A stretch of 64,000 nt of DNA from Aeromonas australiensis (GTDB taxonomy: Bacteria > Pseudomonadota > Gammaproteobacteria > Enterobacterales > Aeromonadaceae). The stretch covers positions 30,438 through 94,437 of the forward strand of contig NZ_CDDH01000074.1 of the NCBI RefSeq assembly GCF_000819725.1. The letters are read 5' to 3'. The notes beneath the pieces were generated by a model. It saw only the letters and a program-made list of their open reading frames with translations. It was not told the DNA's origin and ran no database searches. The translations under genes were made by a program, and so were the position numbers. Below are positions 46,095 through 54,951 of this stretch, in pieces (position 1 is the first letter of the stretch; the number at the start of each line of letters is the position of its first letter).

Positions 46095-46138
46095 ACTATG
46101 GTAAAAATGAATTGTTGGCATTTAACTATGGCTAAAAT
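46095..46138. promoter_or_regulatory. LysR binding region between the DMT and LysR genes
   Basis: ACTATGGTAAAAAT (46095-46108) and ACTATGGCTAAAAT (46125-46138) form a direct repeat 30 bp apart, about three helical turns. The second copy sits where the LysR ribosome-binding site would be, so binding could block its own translation start or promoter. Confidence 0.55.
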
Positions 46139-46140
46139 CG

Positions 46141-47100
46141 ATGGATAGCTCGCTCGCCCGTCTCGACCTCAACCTGCTCGCCGTATTCGACATGCTGATG
46201 CAGGAGCGCAACGTCACCCGTGCCGCTGAACGGCTGCATCTCTCCCAATCCACCGTCAGTCATGCCCTGGGGCGGCTGCGAGTCGCGTTAGACGACCCTC
46301 TTTTTGTGATGAGTCGGCGCGAGATGATGCCGACCGAGCGGGCCAAGGCGCTGGCCGGGCCGGTACGCCAGGCGCTGGCGATGCTGGAGCAGGGATTGCG
46401 ACAGGCCAAGGGGTTTGATCCCGCTACCGCGCGGCGGATTTTCCGTATTGCCACCCCGGGTTCGGTAGAGCACGGGCTGGTGCCGGTGCTGGTGGAGAGG
46501 CTCCATCGGCAGGCCCCTCACTGTCGGCTTGAGGTGTGTGAGCTGGCCGACAGCAACTACGAGCGGGAGCTGGAGAAGGGGGAGCTGGATCTGGTGATCG
46601 GTTTCGCCGGGGCCAATCACCTCTCACCCCGCTTGTGGCGGGAGGAGTGGTTCAACAACCCGCTGGTCTGCCTGTCGCCCCTTGGCAGCGAATTGCCCGA
46701 TGTGCTGACCCCGGTCGAGCTGGTGAGCCGTCCCCACATCCACACCTCCAGCTGGGGTCACAGTCAGGCGATGGTGGAGCTCTGGCTGGCCCGCTTCGGG
46801 GTGGAGCGGGAGCTGGGCGTGCGGTTGCCGAGCTTTATGGCGGTGCCGCCGCTGATGGCGACCGGCCGCTATCTGGTGGTGGTGCCCGAGATGATCGGGC
46901 GCCACTTCTGCCGCTACTACCCGCTGCGGATGCATCAGCTGGATCCGGAGATCCCCATCGTCTATCTGATGGCGGGCCACCCGCTGACCGCCCATGACGA
47001 GGCGATCGGCTGGTTCAAGAGTCTGCTGCACCAGCTGGTGTACGACCTCTATGGCGCCGATGCGCTCGGGACCCCCGCTCAGCGGATGCTGGCGAAGTAG
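46141..47100 (+). CDS. LysR-family transcriptional regulator
   Basis: 319 residues. N-terminal winged helix with [25 protein letters not shown] (about 22-46), then a substrate-binding domain (from about 90). The closest remembered pattern is the LeuO/NodD-like group ([21 protein letters not shown]). It probably regulates the divergent DMT transporter. No Shine-Dalgarno sequence is visible. The 3' end overlaps the convergent trpS by 22 bp. Confidence 0.9.
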   Translation: MDSSLARLDLNLLAVFDMLMQERNVTRAAERLHLSQSTVSHALGRLRVALDDPLFVMSRREMMPTERAKALAGPVRQALAMLEQGLRQAKGFDPATARRIFRIATPGSVEHGLVPVLVERLHRQAPHCRLEVCELADSNYERELEKGELDLVIGFAGANHLSPRLWREEWFNNPLVCLSPLGSELPDVLTPVELVSRPHIHTSSWGHSQAMVELWLARFGVERELGVRLPSFMAVPPLMATGRYLVVVPEMIGRHFCRYYPLRMHQLDPEIPIVYLMAGHPLTAHDEAIGWFKSLLHQLVYDLYGADALGTPAQRMLAK

Positions 47101-48092
47101 TCGAGCCCCATGGCGCTTTTTACCTCTGCCAAGACCTCCTCGGTGATGGTGCGGGCCTGCTCGGTACCCTGATAGAGCAGCGCCAGCAGCATCTTCTTGT
47201 CGGCGATGGCCGCGGCCCGGCGCTCTCGCATCGGAGCGAGCAGGGTCTGCAGGCAGTCGTTCAGCACCTGCTTGCAGCGCATGTCCCCCAGTCCGCCGCG
47301 CCGGTAGTGCGCCTTCATCTCGGCCACCAGCGCCTTGTCGGGGTGGAAGGCATCGAGATAGGCGAACACCGTATTCCCCTCCACCTGACCCGGATCGCTC
47401 ACCTTGAGGTGGTTGGGGTCGGTATACATGGCGAACACCGCCTGTTTGACCTCTTCCGCCGACATGCCGAGTTCGATGGTGTTGCCGAGGGATTTGGACA
47501 TCTTGGCCTTGCCGTCGATGCCGGGCAGGCGGCCGGTGTCGCTCAGGATCGGCTGACATTCGGTCAGCACCTCTTTGCCTACCAGAGAGTTGAAGCGGCG
47601 GACGATCTCGTTGGTCTGCTCCAGCATCGGCAGCTGATCTTCCCCAACCGGCACGTGGCTGGCGCGAAAGGCGGTGATGTCGGCGGCCTGACTCACCGGG
47701 TAGACCAGAAAACCGGCCGGCAACGTGCGCTCGAACCCTTTCTGCTGGATCTCCGCCTTGACGGTAGGGTTGCGCTCCAGCCGGGCGACGCTGACCAGAT
47801 TGAGGTAGTAGCAGGTGAGTTCGGCGAGGGCGGGCAGGGCGCTCTGCAGGCAGAAGGTGGTCTTGGCCGGGTCGAGGCCGACCGCCAGATAGTCAGCCAT
47901 CACCTCCAGCACATTGTCGGTCACCTTGGCTGGATTGTGGCCGTTGTCGGTCAGCGCCTGCAGATCGGCGATCATCACGAATTGCCGGTAGTGGTGTTGG
48001 GCTTCGACCCGCTGGCGCAGGGAGCCGACATAGTGGCCGATGTGCAGTTTGCCGGTGGGACGATCGCCAGTCAGGATTACGGGGTTGTGCAT
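47079..48092 (-). CDS. trpS: Tryptophanyl-tRNA synthetase, Gram-positive/second-type
   Basis: 337 residues, class I synthetase: HIGH motif in [13 protein letters not shown] (14-26) and KMSKS in [11 protein letters not shown] (about 193-203). It is much closer to streptococcal-type TrpRS ([37 protein letters not shown]) than to E. coli TrpS (which has TIGNYMG and a different C-terminal half). This type is often a second, drug-tolerant enzyme. GGAGAGAG precedes the ATG. A leader peptide with two Trp codons and an attenuator lie upstream, so its expression should rise when charged tRNA-Trp is scarce. Confidence 0.93.
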   Translation of the reverse strand: MHNPVILTGDRPTGKLHIGHYVGSLRQRVEAQHHYRQFVMIADLQALTDNGHNPAKVTDNVLEVMADYLAVGLDPAKTTFCLQSALPALAELTCYYLNLVSVARLERNPTVKAEIQQKGFERTLPAGFLVYPVSQAADITAFRASHVPVGEDQLPMLEQTNEIVRRFNSLVGKEVLTECQPILSDTGRLPGIDGKAKMSKSLGNTIELGMSAEEVKQAVFAMYTDPNHLKVSDPGQVEGNTVFAYLDAFHPDKALVAEMKAHYRRGGLGDMRCKQVLNDCLQTLLAPMRERRAAAIADKKMLLALLYQGTEQARTITEEVLAEVKSAMGLDYFASIR

Positions 48093-48135
48093 GTCACTCT
48101 CTCCAGTTGGGTGAGCCGGGAGGCGACAAAGGGAT

Positions 48136-48164
48136 AAAAACAGTTGACCGCCTCTCGGCGGTCA
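48136..48164 (-). terminator. Attenuator (terminator hairpin) in the trpS leader
   Basis: Eight-bp stem TGACCGCC/GGCGGTCA with GAGA loop (48145-48164), followed after a few bases by TTTTT (48140-48136) on the minus strand. It stands between the leader peptide and trpS, 44 bp before the trpS ATG. An upstream GGCGG segment (48204-48210) can pair with its left arm and prevent it. Confidence 0.85.
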
Positions 48165-48199
48165 CTGTGTTTTCTTTGGGAAATTTACAATAGAAACGC

Positions 48200-48225
48200 G
48201 GTGCCGCCTGTTTAGGAGCAGCACC
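48200..48225 (-). promoter_or_regulatory. Pause hairpin 1:2 of the trpS attenuator
   Basis: GGTGCTGC (overlapping the second Trp codon and the two Cys codons of the leader) pairs with GCGGCACC across a 10-base loop, one wobble. A ribosome stalled at the Trp codons would block it and free the GGCGG strand to form the antiterminator with CCGCC of the terminator arm. Confidence 0.75.
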
Positions 48226-48259
48226 ACCAGTGGTTGTGATTGAATACGGTCATGTTCAT
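48212..48259 (-). CDS. trpS leader peptide with tandem Trp codons
   Basis: 15 codons, MNMTVFNHNHWWCCS, then TAA. Two consecutive TGG codons at 48229-48224, as in trp operon leaders. The ribosome-binding site is weak. It lies between the usp gene stop and the attenuator hairpin; together they have the full set of parts for ribosome-mediated attenuation of trpS. Confidence 0.8.
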   Translation of the reverse strand: MNMTVFNHNHWWCCS

Positions 48260-48284
48260 AGCAAATCACACTACGCCGGTTTCA

Positions 48285-48722
48285 TCACTTCTGCAAGGGG
48301 ACGACCAGCAGATCGCAGGGTACCGTATTCATCAACTGGCGCGCGCTCGAGGTGAGCAGGCTCCAGAAGCTCTGGCGATGGCCGCACACCAGCAGGTCGA
48401 TCTGGTACTCCTTGACCGCCTGATTGACTCGCTCGCTCAGATCGCCGCAGATCACCAGCTTCTTCTCGATGGGATAGTCCACCGAGGCCAGAAATGCCTC
48501 CAGCTTCTCTTTCGCTTCGGCGATCACCTGATCCTGCACGTTGTCGATATCGATATCGATCATCTCGGTGTAGAGATCCTTGAGGTCCACATCGACATGG
48601 ATAACCGACAGCTTGGCGCCGTTGGAGCGGGCTCTGTCCACCGCCTTGTCGATCACCTTGCGGTTATCTTCAGAGAGGTCGATCGCGGCCAGAATATGCT
48701 TGTAATAGGTTGTTCCACTCAT
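48285..48722 (-). CDS. Universal stress protein (UspA family)
   Basis: 145 residues from the ATG at 48722 (AGGAG 7 bp upstream). Typical Usp start YKHILAAIDLSEDNRKVIDKA, VIHVDVDLKDLY and the C-terminal GHRQSFWSLLTSSARQLMNTVPCDLLVVP, which resembles the non-ATP-binding UspA type. Role: survival under growth arrest. Upstream of the trpS leader on the same strand, 25 bp away; no terminator seen between them. Confidence 0.9.
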   Translation of the reverse strand: MSGTTYYKHILAAIDLSEDNRKVIDKAVDRARSNGAKLSVIHVDVDLKDLYTEMIDIDIDNVQDQVIAEAKEKLEAFLASVDYPIEKKLVICGDLSERVNQAVKEYQIDLLVCGHRQSFWSLLTSSARQLMNTVPCDLLVVPLQK

Positions 48723-48879
48723 GGGATGTCTCCTTACCGATCCTTTACTCACTATACCAATCTCTGCTGAAACTAAAATGGTGTCTCAGGCACAGTTTCG
48801 GGATTTAAATGAGTTTAATTGTGTGTGGCAAAGGGTCAGCCACTTAGTCACTAACCACTATTTGCCTATAAATTAAACA

Positions 48880-49020
48880 GGAGTTTGACGCCGGTCACAC
48901 CCCTTGGCTTGTTGATCAGGAGGGAGAGGCATAGGATGGACCCGTGCTTCGCAATGAACACAAAACAACAAAAAGCATCTGAATACCGCTTTGGGGAGCC
49001 ACGTGCTCCCCTTTGTTTTT
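48880..49020 (+). ncRNA. Candidate small RNA upstream of fabV
   Basis: A promoter-like TATAAAT (48867-48873) is followed about 120 bases later by a strong terminator (GGGGAGC/GCTCCCC, 48993-49011, then TTTGTTTTT), with an A-rich single-stranded-looking stretch before it (AACACAAAACAACAAAAAGC). This is the layout of Hfq-bound sRNAs. No open frame with a good start fills the interval. No known sRNA family recognised. The rest of the 489 bp gap (48723-49211) holds nothing else I can name. Confidence 0.4.
48993..49020 (+). terminator. Intrinsic terminator, plus strand
   Basis: Perfect 7 bp stem GGGGAGC/GCTCCCC with CACGT loop and a TTTGTTTTT tail. No annotated gene ends here, which is the main evidence for a short transcript. 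Confidence 0.85.
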
Positions 49021-49211
49021 CTGCCTTATCTCTTGTCGCTTTTCTGACGGTTCGGGGACCGGAATCAAGTTAATCTTCCGTGATGTGGTTATGCTGTAGT
49101 CAGTTTCTTTGGCGGCTTTCCCATCATCATTCATCCCCAGATTCAGCAGTGGTGTGGCTTTGTCCGCAACGGTCATCCTTCATATCGTCTTGATGTATTG
49201 GAGATTCATTC

Positions 49212-50399
49212 ATGATCATTCATCCACAGATCCAGGGTTGCGTTGCTCGTAACTGTCACCCCATCGGCTGTCGCGCCGCCGTGCAGCAGCAGATCGGTCA
49301 CATCAAGGCTGCTGGCCCGTTCAGCGGCCCCAAGCGGGTGCTGGTGCTGGGAGCCTCCTCCGGGTTCGGACTGGCGTCACGCATTGCGCTCGCCTTTGGT
49401 GCCGGTGCCGACACTATCGGCATCTCCTTCGAGCGCGGCCCCTCCGACAAGGGATTGGGGAGCGCTGGTTGGTACAACAACATCTGGTTTCGTGAGGAGG
49501 CGGAGCAGGAGGGGCGTATCGCCATCAACCTGATCGGTGATGCCTTCTCCGATGGCATGCGCCAGCAGGCCATCGAGACCATTCGCCAGCAGCTGGGGCA
49601 GGTGGATCTGGTGATCTACTCGCTGGCGAGCGGTATCCGGGTGCTGCCGGATGGCACGCAAGTGCGCTCTGTGCTCAAGACTACCGGCCAGCCGTTTAGC
49701 GGTTGGGGGCTGGATCTGGAGCGCGATACCCTGGTGCAGCAGTCGCTGGCGCCCGCCACGCCAGAAGAGATCCGCGACACCGTCACCGTGATGGGGGGCG
49801 AGGATTGGCAGGTCTGGATGCAGGCGTTGCAGCAGGCCGATTGTCTCGCTGCTGGGGCGCAAACCGTGGCCTACTCCTATATCGGCCCCGAATCCACCTA
49901 TCCCCTCTATCGGGATGGCACCATCGGTTATGCCAAGGAGCATCTGCACGCCACCGCCGAGACCATCAACCTGCAGCTGGCCGAGATTGGCGGCCACGCC
50001 TGGGTGTCGGTCTGCAAGGCGCTGGTGACCAAGGCGAGCGCCTATATTCCGGTGCTGCCGGTTTATCTGGGGCTGCTGATGGGGGTAATGAAAGAGCGCG
50101 GCGTCCATGAGGGCTGTATCGAGCAGATGCAGCGACTGTTCGCCGCCAAGATGTACGGGCCCAATGGGGTGGTGGCCGATGGCAACCGGCTGATCCGGAT
50201 GGATGATTACGAGCTCGACCCGGCCATTCAGGCCGCCGTTTCGGCGCTCTGGCCCAAGGTGACGCCGGACAATTTCCACGCGCTGGGGGATTTTGCCGGG
50301 CTGCGGCAGGACTTCATGCAGCTCAACGGCTTCGAGTTGCCAGGGGTCGATTATGCTGCGCCGGTGGATGTCGCCTCCCTTGGCGAGCTGACCCCCTGA
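49212..50399 (+). CDS. fabV: Enoyl-ACP reductase FabV
   Basis: 395 residues. NADH-binding GASSGFGLASRIA (about 48-60) in a long-type Rossmann fold and the FabV active site Y-x8-K, YRDGTIGYAK (about 235-244). It catalyses the last reduction step of fatty-acid elongation and, unlike FabI, is insensitive to triclosan. TTGGAG lies upstream. Single-gene unit. Confidence 0.96.
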   Translation: MIIHPQIQGCVARNCHPIGCRAAVQQQIGHIKAAGPFSGPKRVLVLGASSGFGLASRIALAFGAGADTIGISFERGPSDKGLGSAGWYNNIWFREEAEQEGRIAINLIGDAFSDGMRQQAIETIRQQLGQVDLVIYSLASGIRVLPDGTQVRSVLKTTGQPFSGWGLDLERDTLVQQSLAPATPEEIRDTVTVMGGEDWQVWMQALQQADCLAAGAQTVAYSYIGPESTYPLYRDGTIGYAKEHLHATAETINLQLAEIGGHAWVSVCKALVTKASAYIPVLPVYLGLLMGVMKERGVHEGCIEQMQRLFAAKMYGPNGVVADGNRLIRMDDYELDPAIQAAVSALWPKVTPDNFHALGDFAGLRQDFMQLNGFELPGVDYAAPVDVASLGELTP

Positions 50400-50491
50400 G
50401 CTAAAAGAAACGGGATCTCCCTCTCGTTGGCGGGTTGATTCGTGACGGGAGTGTGGCGACAATCGATACCAAATCACTGAGGAGAAACAAG

Positions 50492-51016
50492 ATGCTGGCC
50501 CAAGCCATGATCGAGAAGTTGAACGAGCAGATTAACCTGGAGTTCTACTCCTCCAATCTCTATCTGCAGATGAGCGCCTGGTGCGAAGACAAGGGCTTTG
50601 AAGGGGCGGCGACCTTCCTGCGCCAGCACGCGGTCGAGGAGCGCCAGCATATGGAGCGTCTCTTCACCTATGTGAGCGAGACCGGTGCCATGCCGCGTCT
50701 GGGTGCTATTGATGCCCCTCCCCACGAGTTCAAGTCGCTGGGCGACGTGTTCCGTACCACCCTGGAGCATGAGCACCACATCACCAAGTGCATCAATGGT
50801 CTGGCCCACGTGGCCTTCACCACCCAGGACTACTCCACTTTCAACTTCCTGCAGTGGTATGTGGCCGAGCAGCATGAAGAGGAGAAGCTGTTCAAGAGCA
50901 TCGTCGACCGTCTGGGTCTGGTGGGTGAAGATGGCAAAGGCCTCTACTTCATCGATAAGGAGCTGGCCGAACTGGCCAAGGGCGCCCCTGCCAGCATCAT
51001 GGACAGCAACGCCTGA
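50492..51016 (+). CDS. ftnA: Non-haem ferritin
   Basis: 174 residues from the ATG at 50492 (GAGGAGAAAC upstream). Four-helix bundle with the diiron ferroxidase ligands: Glu in [13 protein letters not shown] (about 17), EERQHM (about 49-53) and Glu/Gln in [10 protein letters not shown]. It stores iron as ferric mineral. The frame is open upstream to 50435, but the added part does not look like ferritin. Confidence 0.95.
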   Translation: MLAQAMIEKLNEQINLEFYSSNLYLQMSAWCEDKGFEGAATFLRQHAVEERQHMERLFTYVSETGAMPRLGAIDAPPHEFKSLGDVFRTTLEHEHHITKCINGLAHVAFTTQDYSTFNFLQWYVAEQHEEEKLFKSIVDRLGLVGEDGKGLYFIDKELAELAKGAPASIMDSNA

Positions 51017-51047
51017 TAGTCGTGGACACTTAGTGTTCAGCCAGTAC

Positions 51048-51077
51048 AATAACGGCCCTTTTAAGGGCCGTTGTTTA
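51048..51077 (+). terminator. ftnA terminator
   Basis: AACGGCCCTT/AAGGGCCGTT perfect 10 bp stem with TT loop (51051-51072), followed by GTTTATT. Likely works in both directions. Confidence 0.88.
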
Positions 51078-51162
51078 TTCTGGTGGGCAGTCACCGTTGT
51101 GATGTCAGCCAGAGGCAATCACGGTTCTGGCCAGGTGCCGTTTCTATTTTGATAAGTGAGTG

Positions 51163-52350
51163 ATGATGAAGCAGGTCGATGTGGTGGTGATCGGGGCCGG
51201 TGCGGCCGGATTGATGTGTGCGGCGCAGGCGGGCTACCGTGGCCGTTCCGTGCTGGTGCTCGATAACGCCAAGAAGCCGGGCCGCAAGATCCTCATCAGT
51301 GGCGGTGGTCGCTGCAACTTCACCAACCATCAGGCGGGCGCTCACGCCTACCTGTCGGAGAATCCCCACTTCAGCAAGTCGGCGCTGGCCCGCTACACCC
51401 AGCAGGATTTCATCGATCTGGTGGATCGCCACGGGGTCAACTATCACGAGCGCACTTTGGGGCAGCTGTTCTGTCTCGAGAGCGCCAAGGAGATCGTCGA
51501 TGTGCTGCTCACCGAGTGCGACTGGGCCGGGGTGACCCTGCAGTTCCAGACCGAAATTCTCACCGTCAGCAAGCAGGACGAGGGTTTCGTGCTGACCACC
51601 AGCAAGGGTGAGATCGGCTGCCACTCGCTGGTGGTGGCGACCGGCGGTCTCTCCATGCCCAAGCTGGGGGCGACCCCCTATGGCTTCAAGCTGGCGGAGC
51701 AGTTCGGCCTCAAGGTGCTGCCGACCCGCGCAGGTCTGGTGCCATTCACCCTCCATCAGGCGGAGAAAGAGGCGTTCGCCGATCTGGCTGGCATCAGCCT
51801 GCCGGTCGCGGTGACCGCCGAGGATGGCACCCGCTTCAAGGAGGCGATGCTGTTCACCCATCGCGGCCTCTCCGGCCCCGTCATCCTGCAGATCTCCTCC
51901 TACTGGCACGCAGGCGAGAAGATCCACATCAACCTGCTGCCGGAGCTGGATATTCCGGCTGCCCTGCGCGAATGGGCGCAGGCGCATCCGGCGCAGGAGC
52001 TGAAAACCGTGCTGGGGCGCGAGCTGCCCAAGCGTTTCGTCGACAAGCTGGTGGAGCTGGGCCAGCTGGTCAGCAAGCCGATGCGCCAGTACAACGAGCG
52101 GGAGCTTGAAGGGGTGGCCAATCTGCTGGGTGACTGGCAGATCCTGCCCAACGGCACTGAGGGGTATCGCACCGCCGAAGTGACTTTGGGTGGCATCGAT
52201 ACCAACGAGCTCTCCTCCAAGACCATGGAAGCGCGCAAGGTGCCGGGCCTCTACTTCATCGGCGAGGTGGTGGACGTGACCGGCTGGCTCGGCGGCTACA
52301 ACTTCCAGTGGGCCTGGTCCTCCGGCTGGGTGGCCGGTCAGTACTGTTGA
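51163..52350 (+). CDS. yhiN: FAD-dependent oxidoreductase of the HI0933/YhiN family
   Basis: 395 residues. FAD-binding VVVIGAGAAGLMCAAQAG at the N-terminus, KKPGRKILISGGGRCNFTN (about 36-54) and C-terminal GLYFIGEVVDVTGWLGGYN, all typical for E. coli YhiN. The substrate is not established. The start is among GTG-ATG-ATG at 51160-51168; the first ATG is used. Ribosome-binding site is weak. Confidence 0.9.
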   Translation: MMKQVDVVVIGAGAAGLMCAAQAGYRGRSVLVLDNAKKPGRKILISGGGRCNFTNHQAGAHAYLSENPHFSKSALARYTQQDFIDLVDRHGVNYHERTLGQLFCLESAKEIVDVLLTECDWAGVTLQFQTEILTVSKQDEGFVLTTSKGEIGCHSLVVATGGLSMPKLGATPYGFKLAEQFGLKVLPTRAGLVPFTLHQAEKEAFADLAGISLPVAVTAEDGTRFKEAMLFTHRGLSGPVILQISSYWHAGEKIHINLLPELDIPAALREWAQAHPAQELKTVLGRELPKRFVDKLVELGQLVSKPMRQYNERELEGVANLLGDWQILPNGTEGYRTAEVTLGGIDTNELSSKTMEARKVPGLYFIGEVVDVTGWLGGYNFQWAWSSGWVAGQYC

Positions 52351-52431
52351 TGTCACAGGGGCTGGTTTATCCGGCCCCGATTTATTGGGCAGGGTTAGGG
52401 TGATCGGTCGGATTGCCGCAAGGGGGCGCAG

Positions 52432-54105
52432 ATGCTGGAGAATCAGATGATGTTGTTGGCGGTGTTCGAACGGGCGGCGCTGATGCTGATGACCCTCTTC
52501 TTCCTGACCCGCACCCGGCCGTTCCAGCGGCTGTTCCAGAAGCGGGATCACACCCCGGCCGAACTGGTGCTGGTGGCCTCCATCTTCTGTCTGTTTGCGG
52601 TGTTCAGCACCTACACCGGCATTCCGGTGGAGGGGGCGCTGATCAACGTGCGGATCATCGCCATTATCTCAGGCGGCATCCTGTTCGGCCCCTGGGTCGG
52701 CATTCCGGCCGGGGTCATCTCCGGCCTGCACCGCTACCTCATCGACATGGATGGTCACACCTCGATTCCTTGCCTTATCGCCAGCATCATCGCCGGCCTG
52801 CTCGCCACCTGGCTGCACCTGCGCTGCCGCAAGTCGCGACTCTGGCTCTATGGCATTCTGGCAGGAATGCTATGCGAAGGGCTGACCATGCTGCTGATCT
52901 GGCTGCTGACCGAGCCCCACGAAGTCGGGGTGGAGATCGTCAACCATATCGCCTATCCGATGATCGCCGGGGCGCTCTGCATCGGTCTTATCATCAAGCT
53001 GGTGCAGGATCTGGATGACGAGAAGGAGCTGATTGCAGCAAAGCAGGCCAAGCTGGCGCTCGATATTGCCAACAAGACCCTACCTTTCTTCCAGAGCATC
53101 GATCGCCACTCCCTCAGTCAGGTATGCGAGGTGATCCGGCGTGATATCAGCGCCGATGCGGTGGCCATTACCGACACCCATGATGTGCTGGCCTATGTGG
53201 GGGTGGGCAAGGACTATTACGAACTGGACGAGCACCACGCCATCAGCGGCATGACCCAGCAGGCAGTGCTGCTTGACCAGATCATCATCAACAACGATCT
53301 GCGCCAGTATCACCTCTCCGATTTCCACTCGGTCATCATTATTCCGCTGCGGGAAAACGGCGCGGTGAGCGGTGCTCTCAAGATCTACTACCGCCGCACC
53401 CACAGCATTACCAGCTCCCTGCGGGAGATGGCGGTGGGCCTCTCCCAGCTCATCTCCACCCAGATGGAGGTGTCGCGCATCGAGCAGCTCAAGGAGATGA
53501 CCCGCAAGGCGGAGTTCACCGCGCTGCAGAGCAAGATCAACCCGCACTTCCTGTTCAACGCCCTCAATGCCATCTCGTCGCTGATCCGCATCCGGCCCCA
53601 GCAGGCGCGCCAGCTGATTGCCAATCTGGCGGATTACCTGCGCTACAACCTCAACAAGGGGGATGAACTGATCGACATTCAGGAGGAGCTGCAGCAGGTG
53701 CGCGACTACGTGGCCATCGAGCAGGCCCGCTTCGGCGACAAGCTGGAGGTGCTGTTCGAGGTGGACGATGTCCACATTCAGGTGCCGAGCCTGCTGTTGC
53801 AGCCGCTGGTGGAAAACGCCATCCTGCACGGCATCCAGCCACGCAGTGCGCCGGGTCGGGTCACCATCGAGGTGAAGCAGCTGGCGGGCGGCATCCGGGT
53901 ATCGGTGCGGGACACCGGTTACGGCATCAGTCAGGCGGTGATCGACGGGGTGGCCGCCGGTCGGGTGGAGAGCCGCAGCATAGGCCTGATGAACGTGCAT
54001 CAGCGGGTCAAGCTGCTCTACGGCGACGGCCTGCAGCTCAGACGGCTGGAGCCCGGAACCGAAGTCTGTTTCTATCTGCCGGATCAGGAGGCGATGCCAT
54101 GTTGA
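52432..54105 (+). CDS. ypdA: Pyruvate-sensing histidine kinase YpdA (PyrS)
   Basis: 557 residues. N-terminal 5TM-LytS domain (about 5-200, with [21 protein letters not shown]), a GAF-like domain (about 215-345), a His-kinase domain with the acceptor in [15 protein letters not shown] and a HATPase domain ([15 protein letters not shown]). Strong match along its length to E. coli YpdA, which responds to extracellular pyruvate. The response regulator gene overlaps its end by 7 bp. Confidence 0.94.
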   Translation: MLENQMMLLAVFERAALMLMTLFFLTRTRPFQRLFQKRDHTPAELVLVASIFCLFAVFSTYTGIPVEGALINVRIIAIISGGILFGPWVGIPAGVISGLHRYLIDMDGHTSIPCLIASIIAGLLATWLHLRCRKSRLWLYGILAGMLCEGLTMLLIWLLTEPHEVGVEIVNHIAYPMIAGALCIGLIIKLVQDLDDEKELIAAKQAKLALDIANKTLPFFQSIDRHSLSQVCEVIRRDISADAVAITDTHDVLAYVGVGKDYYELDEHHAISGMTQQAVLLDQIIINNDLRQYHLSDFHSVIIIPLRENGAVSGALKIYYRRTHSITSSLREMAVGLSQLISTQMEVSRIEQLKEMTRKAEFTALQSKINPHFLFNALNAISSLIRIRPQQARQLIANLADYLRYNLNKGDELIDIQEELQQVRDYVAIEQARFGDKLEVLFEVDDVHIQVPSLLLQPLVENAILHGIQPRSAPGRVTIEVKQLAGGIRVSVRDTGYGISQAVIDGVAAGRVESRSIGLMNVHQRVKLLYGDGLQLRRLEPGTEVCFYLPDQEAMPC

Positions 54106-54842
54106 AAGCCATTATTGTCGAAGATGAATATCTGGCCCGGGAGGAGTTGGTCTATCTGGTGGGCCAGCACAGCCAGATTGAGATAGTGGCGAGTTTCGAA
54201 GATGGGCTGGAGGCGTTCAAATACCTGCAGGATCACGAGGTGGACGTGGTGTTTCTGGATATCCAGATCCCCGCCATCGACGGCCTGCTGCTGGCCAAGA
54301 ACCTGCACAAGTCCAGCCATCCGCCCCACATCGTCTTCGTCACCGCCTACAAGGAGTTTGCGGTGGAGGCGTTCGAACTGGAGGCGTTCGACTACATCCT
54401 CAAGCCCTACAACGAGCCGCGCATCATCAATCTGCTGCAAAAGCTCGAGCAGGCGGGCAAGTCGCAGCCAGCCACCACGGGGGAGGCGAGCGTCGAGGGG
54501 AACAGCCCCCACAATCGCACCGTCAATCTGGTGAAGGGAGAGCGCATCATCGTCACCCCCTGCGAACAGATCTACTACGCGGAAGCGGACGAGAAGCTTA
54601 CCTATGTCTACACCCGCGATGATCGCTACGTGATGACCATGACCATCAGCGAGTTTGTCAGCCGGCTGCCGGCCGAGGGGTTCTTCCGTTGCCACCGCTC
54701 CTACTGCGTCAACATCAACAAGATCCGCGAAATAGTCCCCTGGTTTAACAGCACCTATCTCATCCGGCTCCATGATCTGCCGTTCGAGGTGCCGGTCAGT
54801 CGCAGCAACATCAAGGCATTCCGTCAGCTGATGCGGCTCTGA
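54099..54842 (+). CDS. ypdB: LytTR response regulator YpdB (PyrR)
   Basis: 247 residues. Receiver domain with IIVEDEYLA and the phospho-Asp in [15 protein letters not shown] (about 54), then a LytTR DNA-binding domain ([13 protein letters not shown] region; [18 protein letters not shown]). It matches E. coli YpdB. In E. coli it activates yhjX; here yhjX is the next gene, with a matching operator in between. Confidence 0.95.
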   Translation: MLKAIIVEDEYLAREELVYLVGQHSQIEIVASFEDGLEAFKYLQDHEVDVVFLDIQIPAIDGLLLAKNLHKSSHPPHIVFVTAYKEFAVEAFELEAFDYILKPYNEPRIINLLQKLEQAGKSQPATTGEASVEGNSPHNRTVNLVKGERIIVTPCEQIYYAEADEKLTYVYTRDDRYVMTMTISEFVSRLPAEGFFRCHRSYCVNINKIREIVPWFNSTYLIRLHDLPFEVPVSRSNIKAFRQLMRL

Positions 54843-54843
54843 T

Positions 54844-54874
54844 TGTCATTCATTCCCGCCGATCTGCATTTCAT
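54844..54874 (+). promoter_or_regulatory. YpdB operator in front of yhjX
   Basis: TGTCATTCAT, 11 bp, TGCATTTCAT. The known E. coli YpdB site is a direct repeat of GGCATTTCAT with an 11 bp spacer. A -10-like TATAGT lies at 54908-54913, 33 bp further, leaving a poor -35 region beside the operator, as expected for an activated promoter. Confidence 0.8.
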
Positions 54875-54951
54875 GCCTTAATCTGCCGGCGCGAGCTGCG
54901 TCTTGCCTATAGTGGCCTCAATTTCCTGAAGGCCATCGATCGAGACGTACC

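Noticed and set aside
49000..49005. CACGTG in the terminator at 49000 as a fifth parS site
   Set aside because: Flanking bases (GGGAGC-CACGTG-CTCCCC) do not match the parS core; it is part of the terminator hairpin.
48916..49176. Minus-strand 86-codon frame between usp and fabV
   Set aside because: The first half looks somewhat protein-like, but the only possible ribosome-binding sequence is too near the ATG, and the frame runs through the strong plus-strand terminator; not supported enough.
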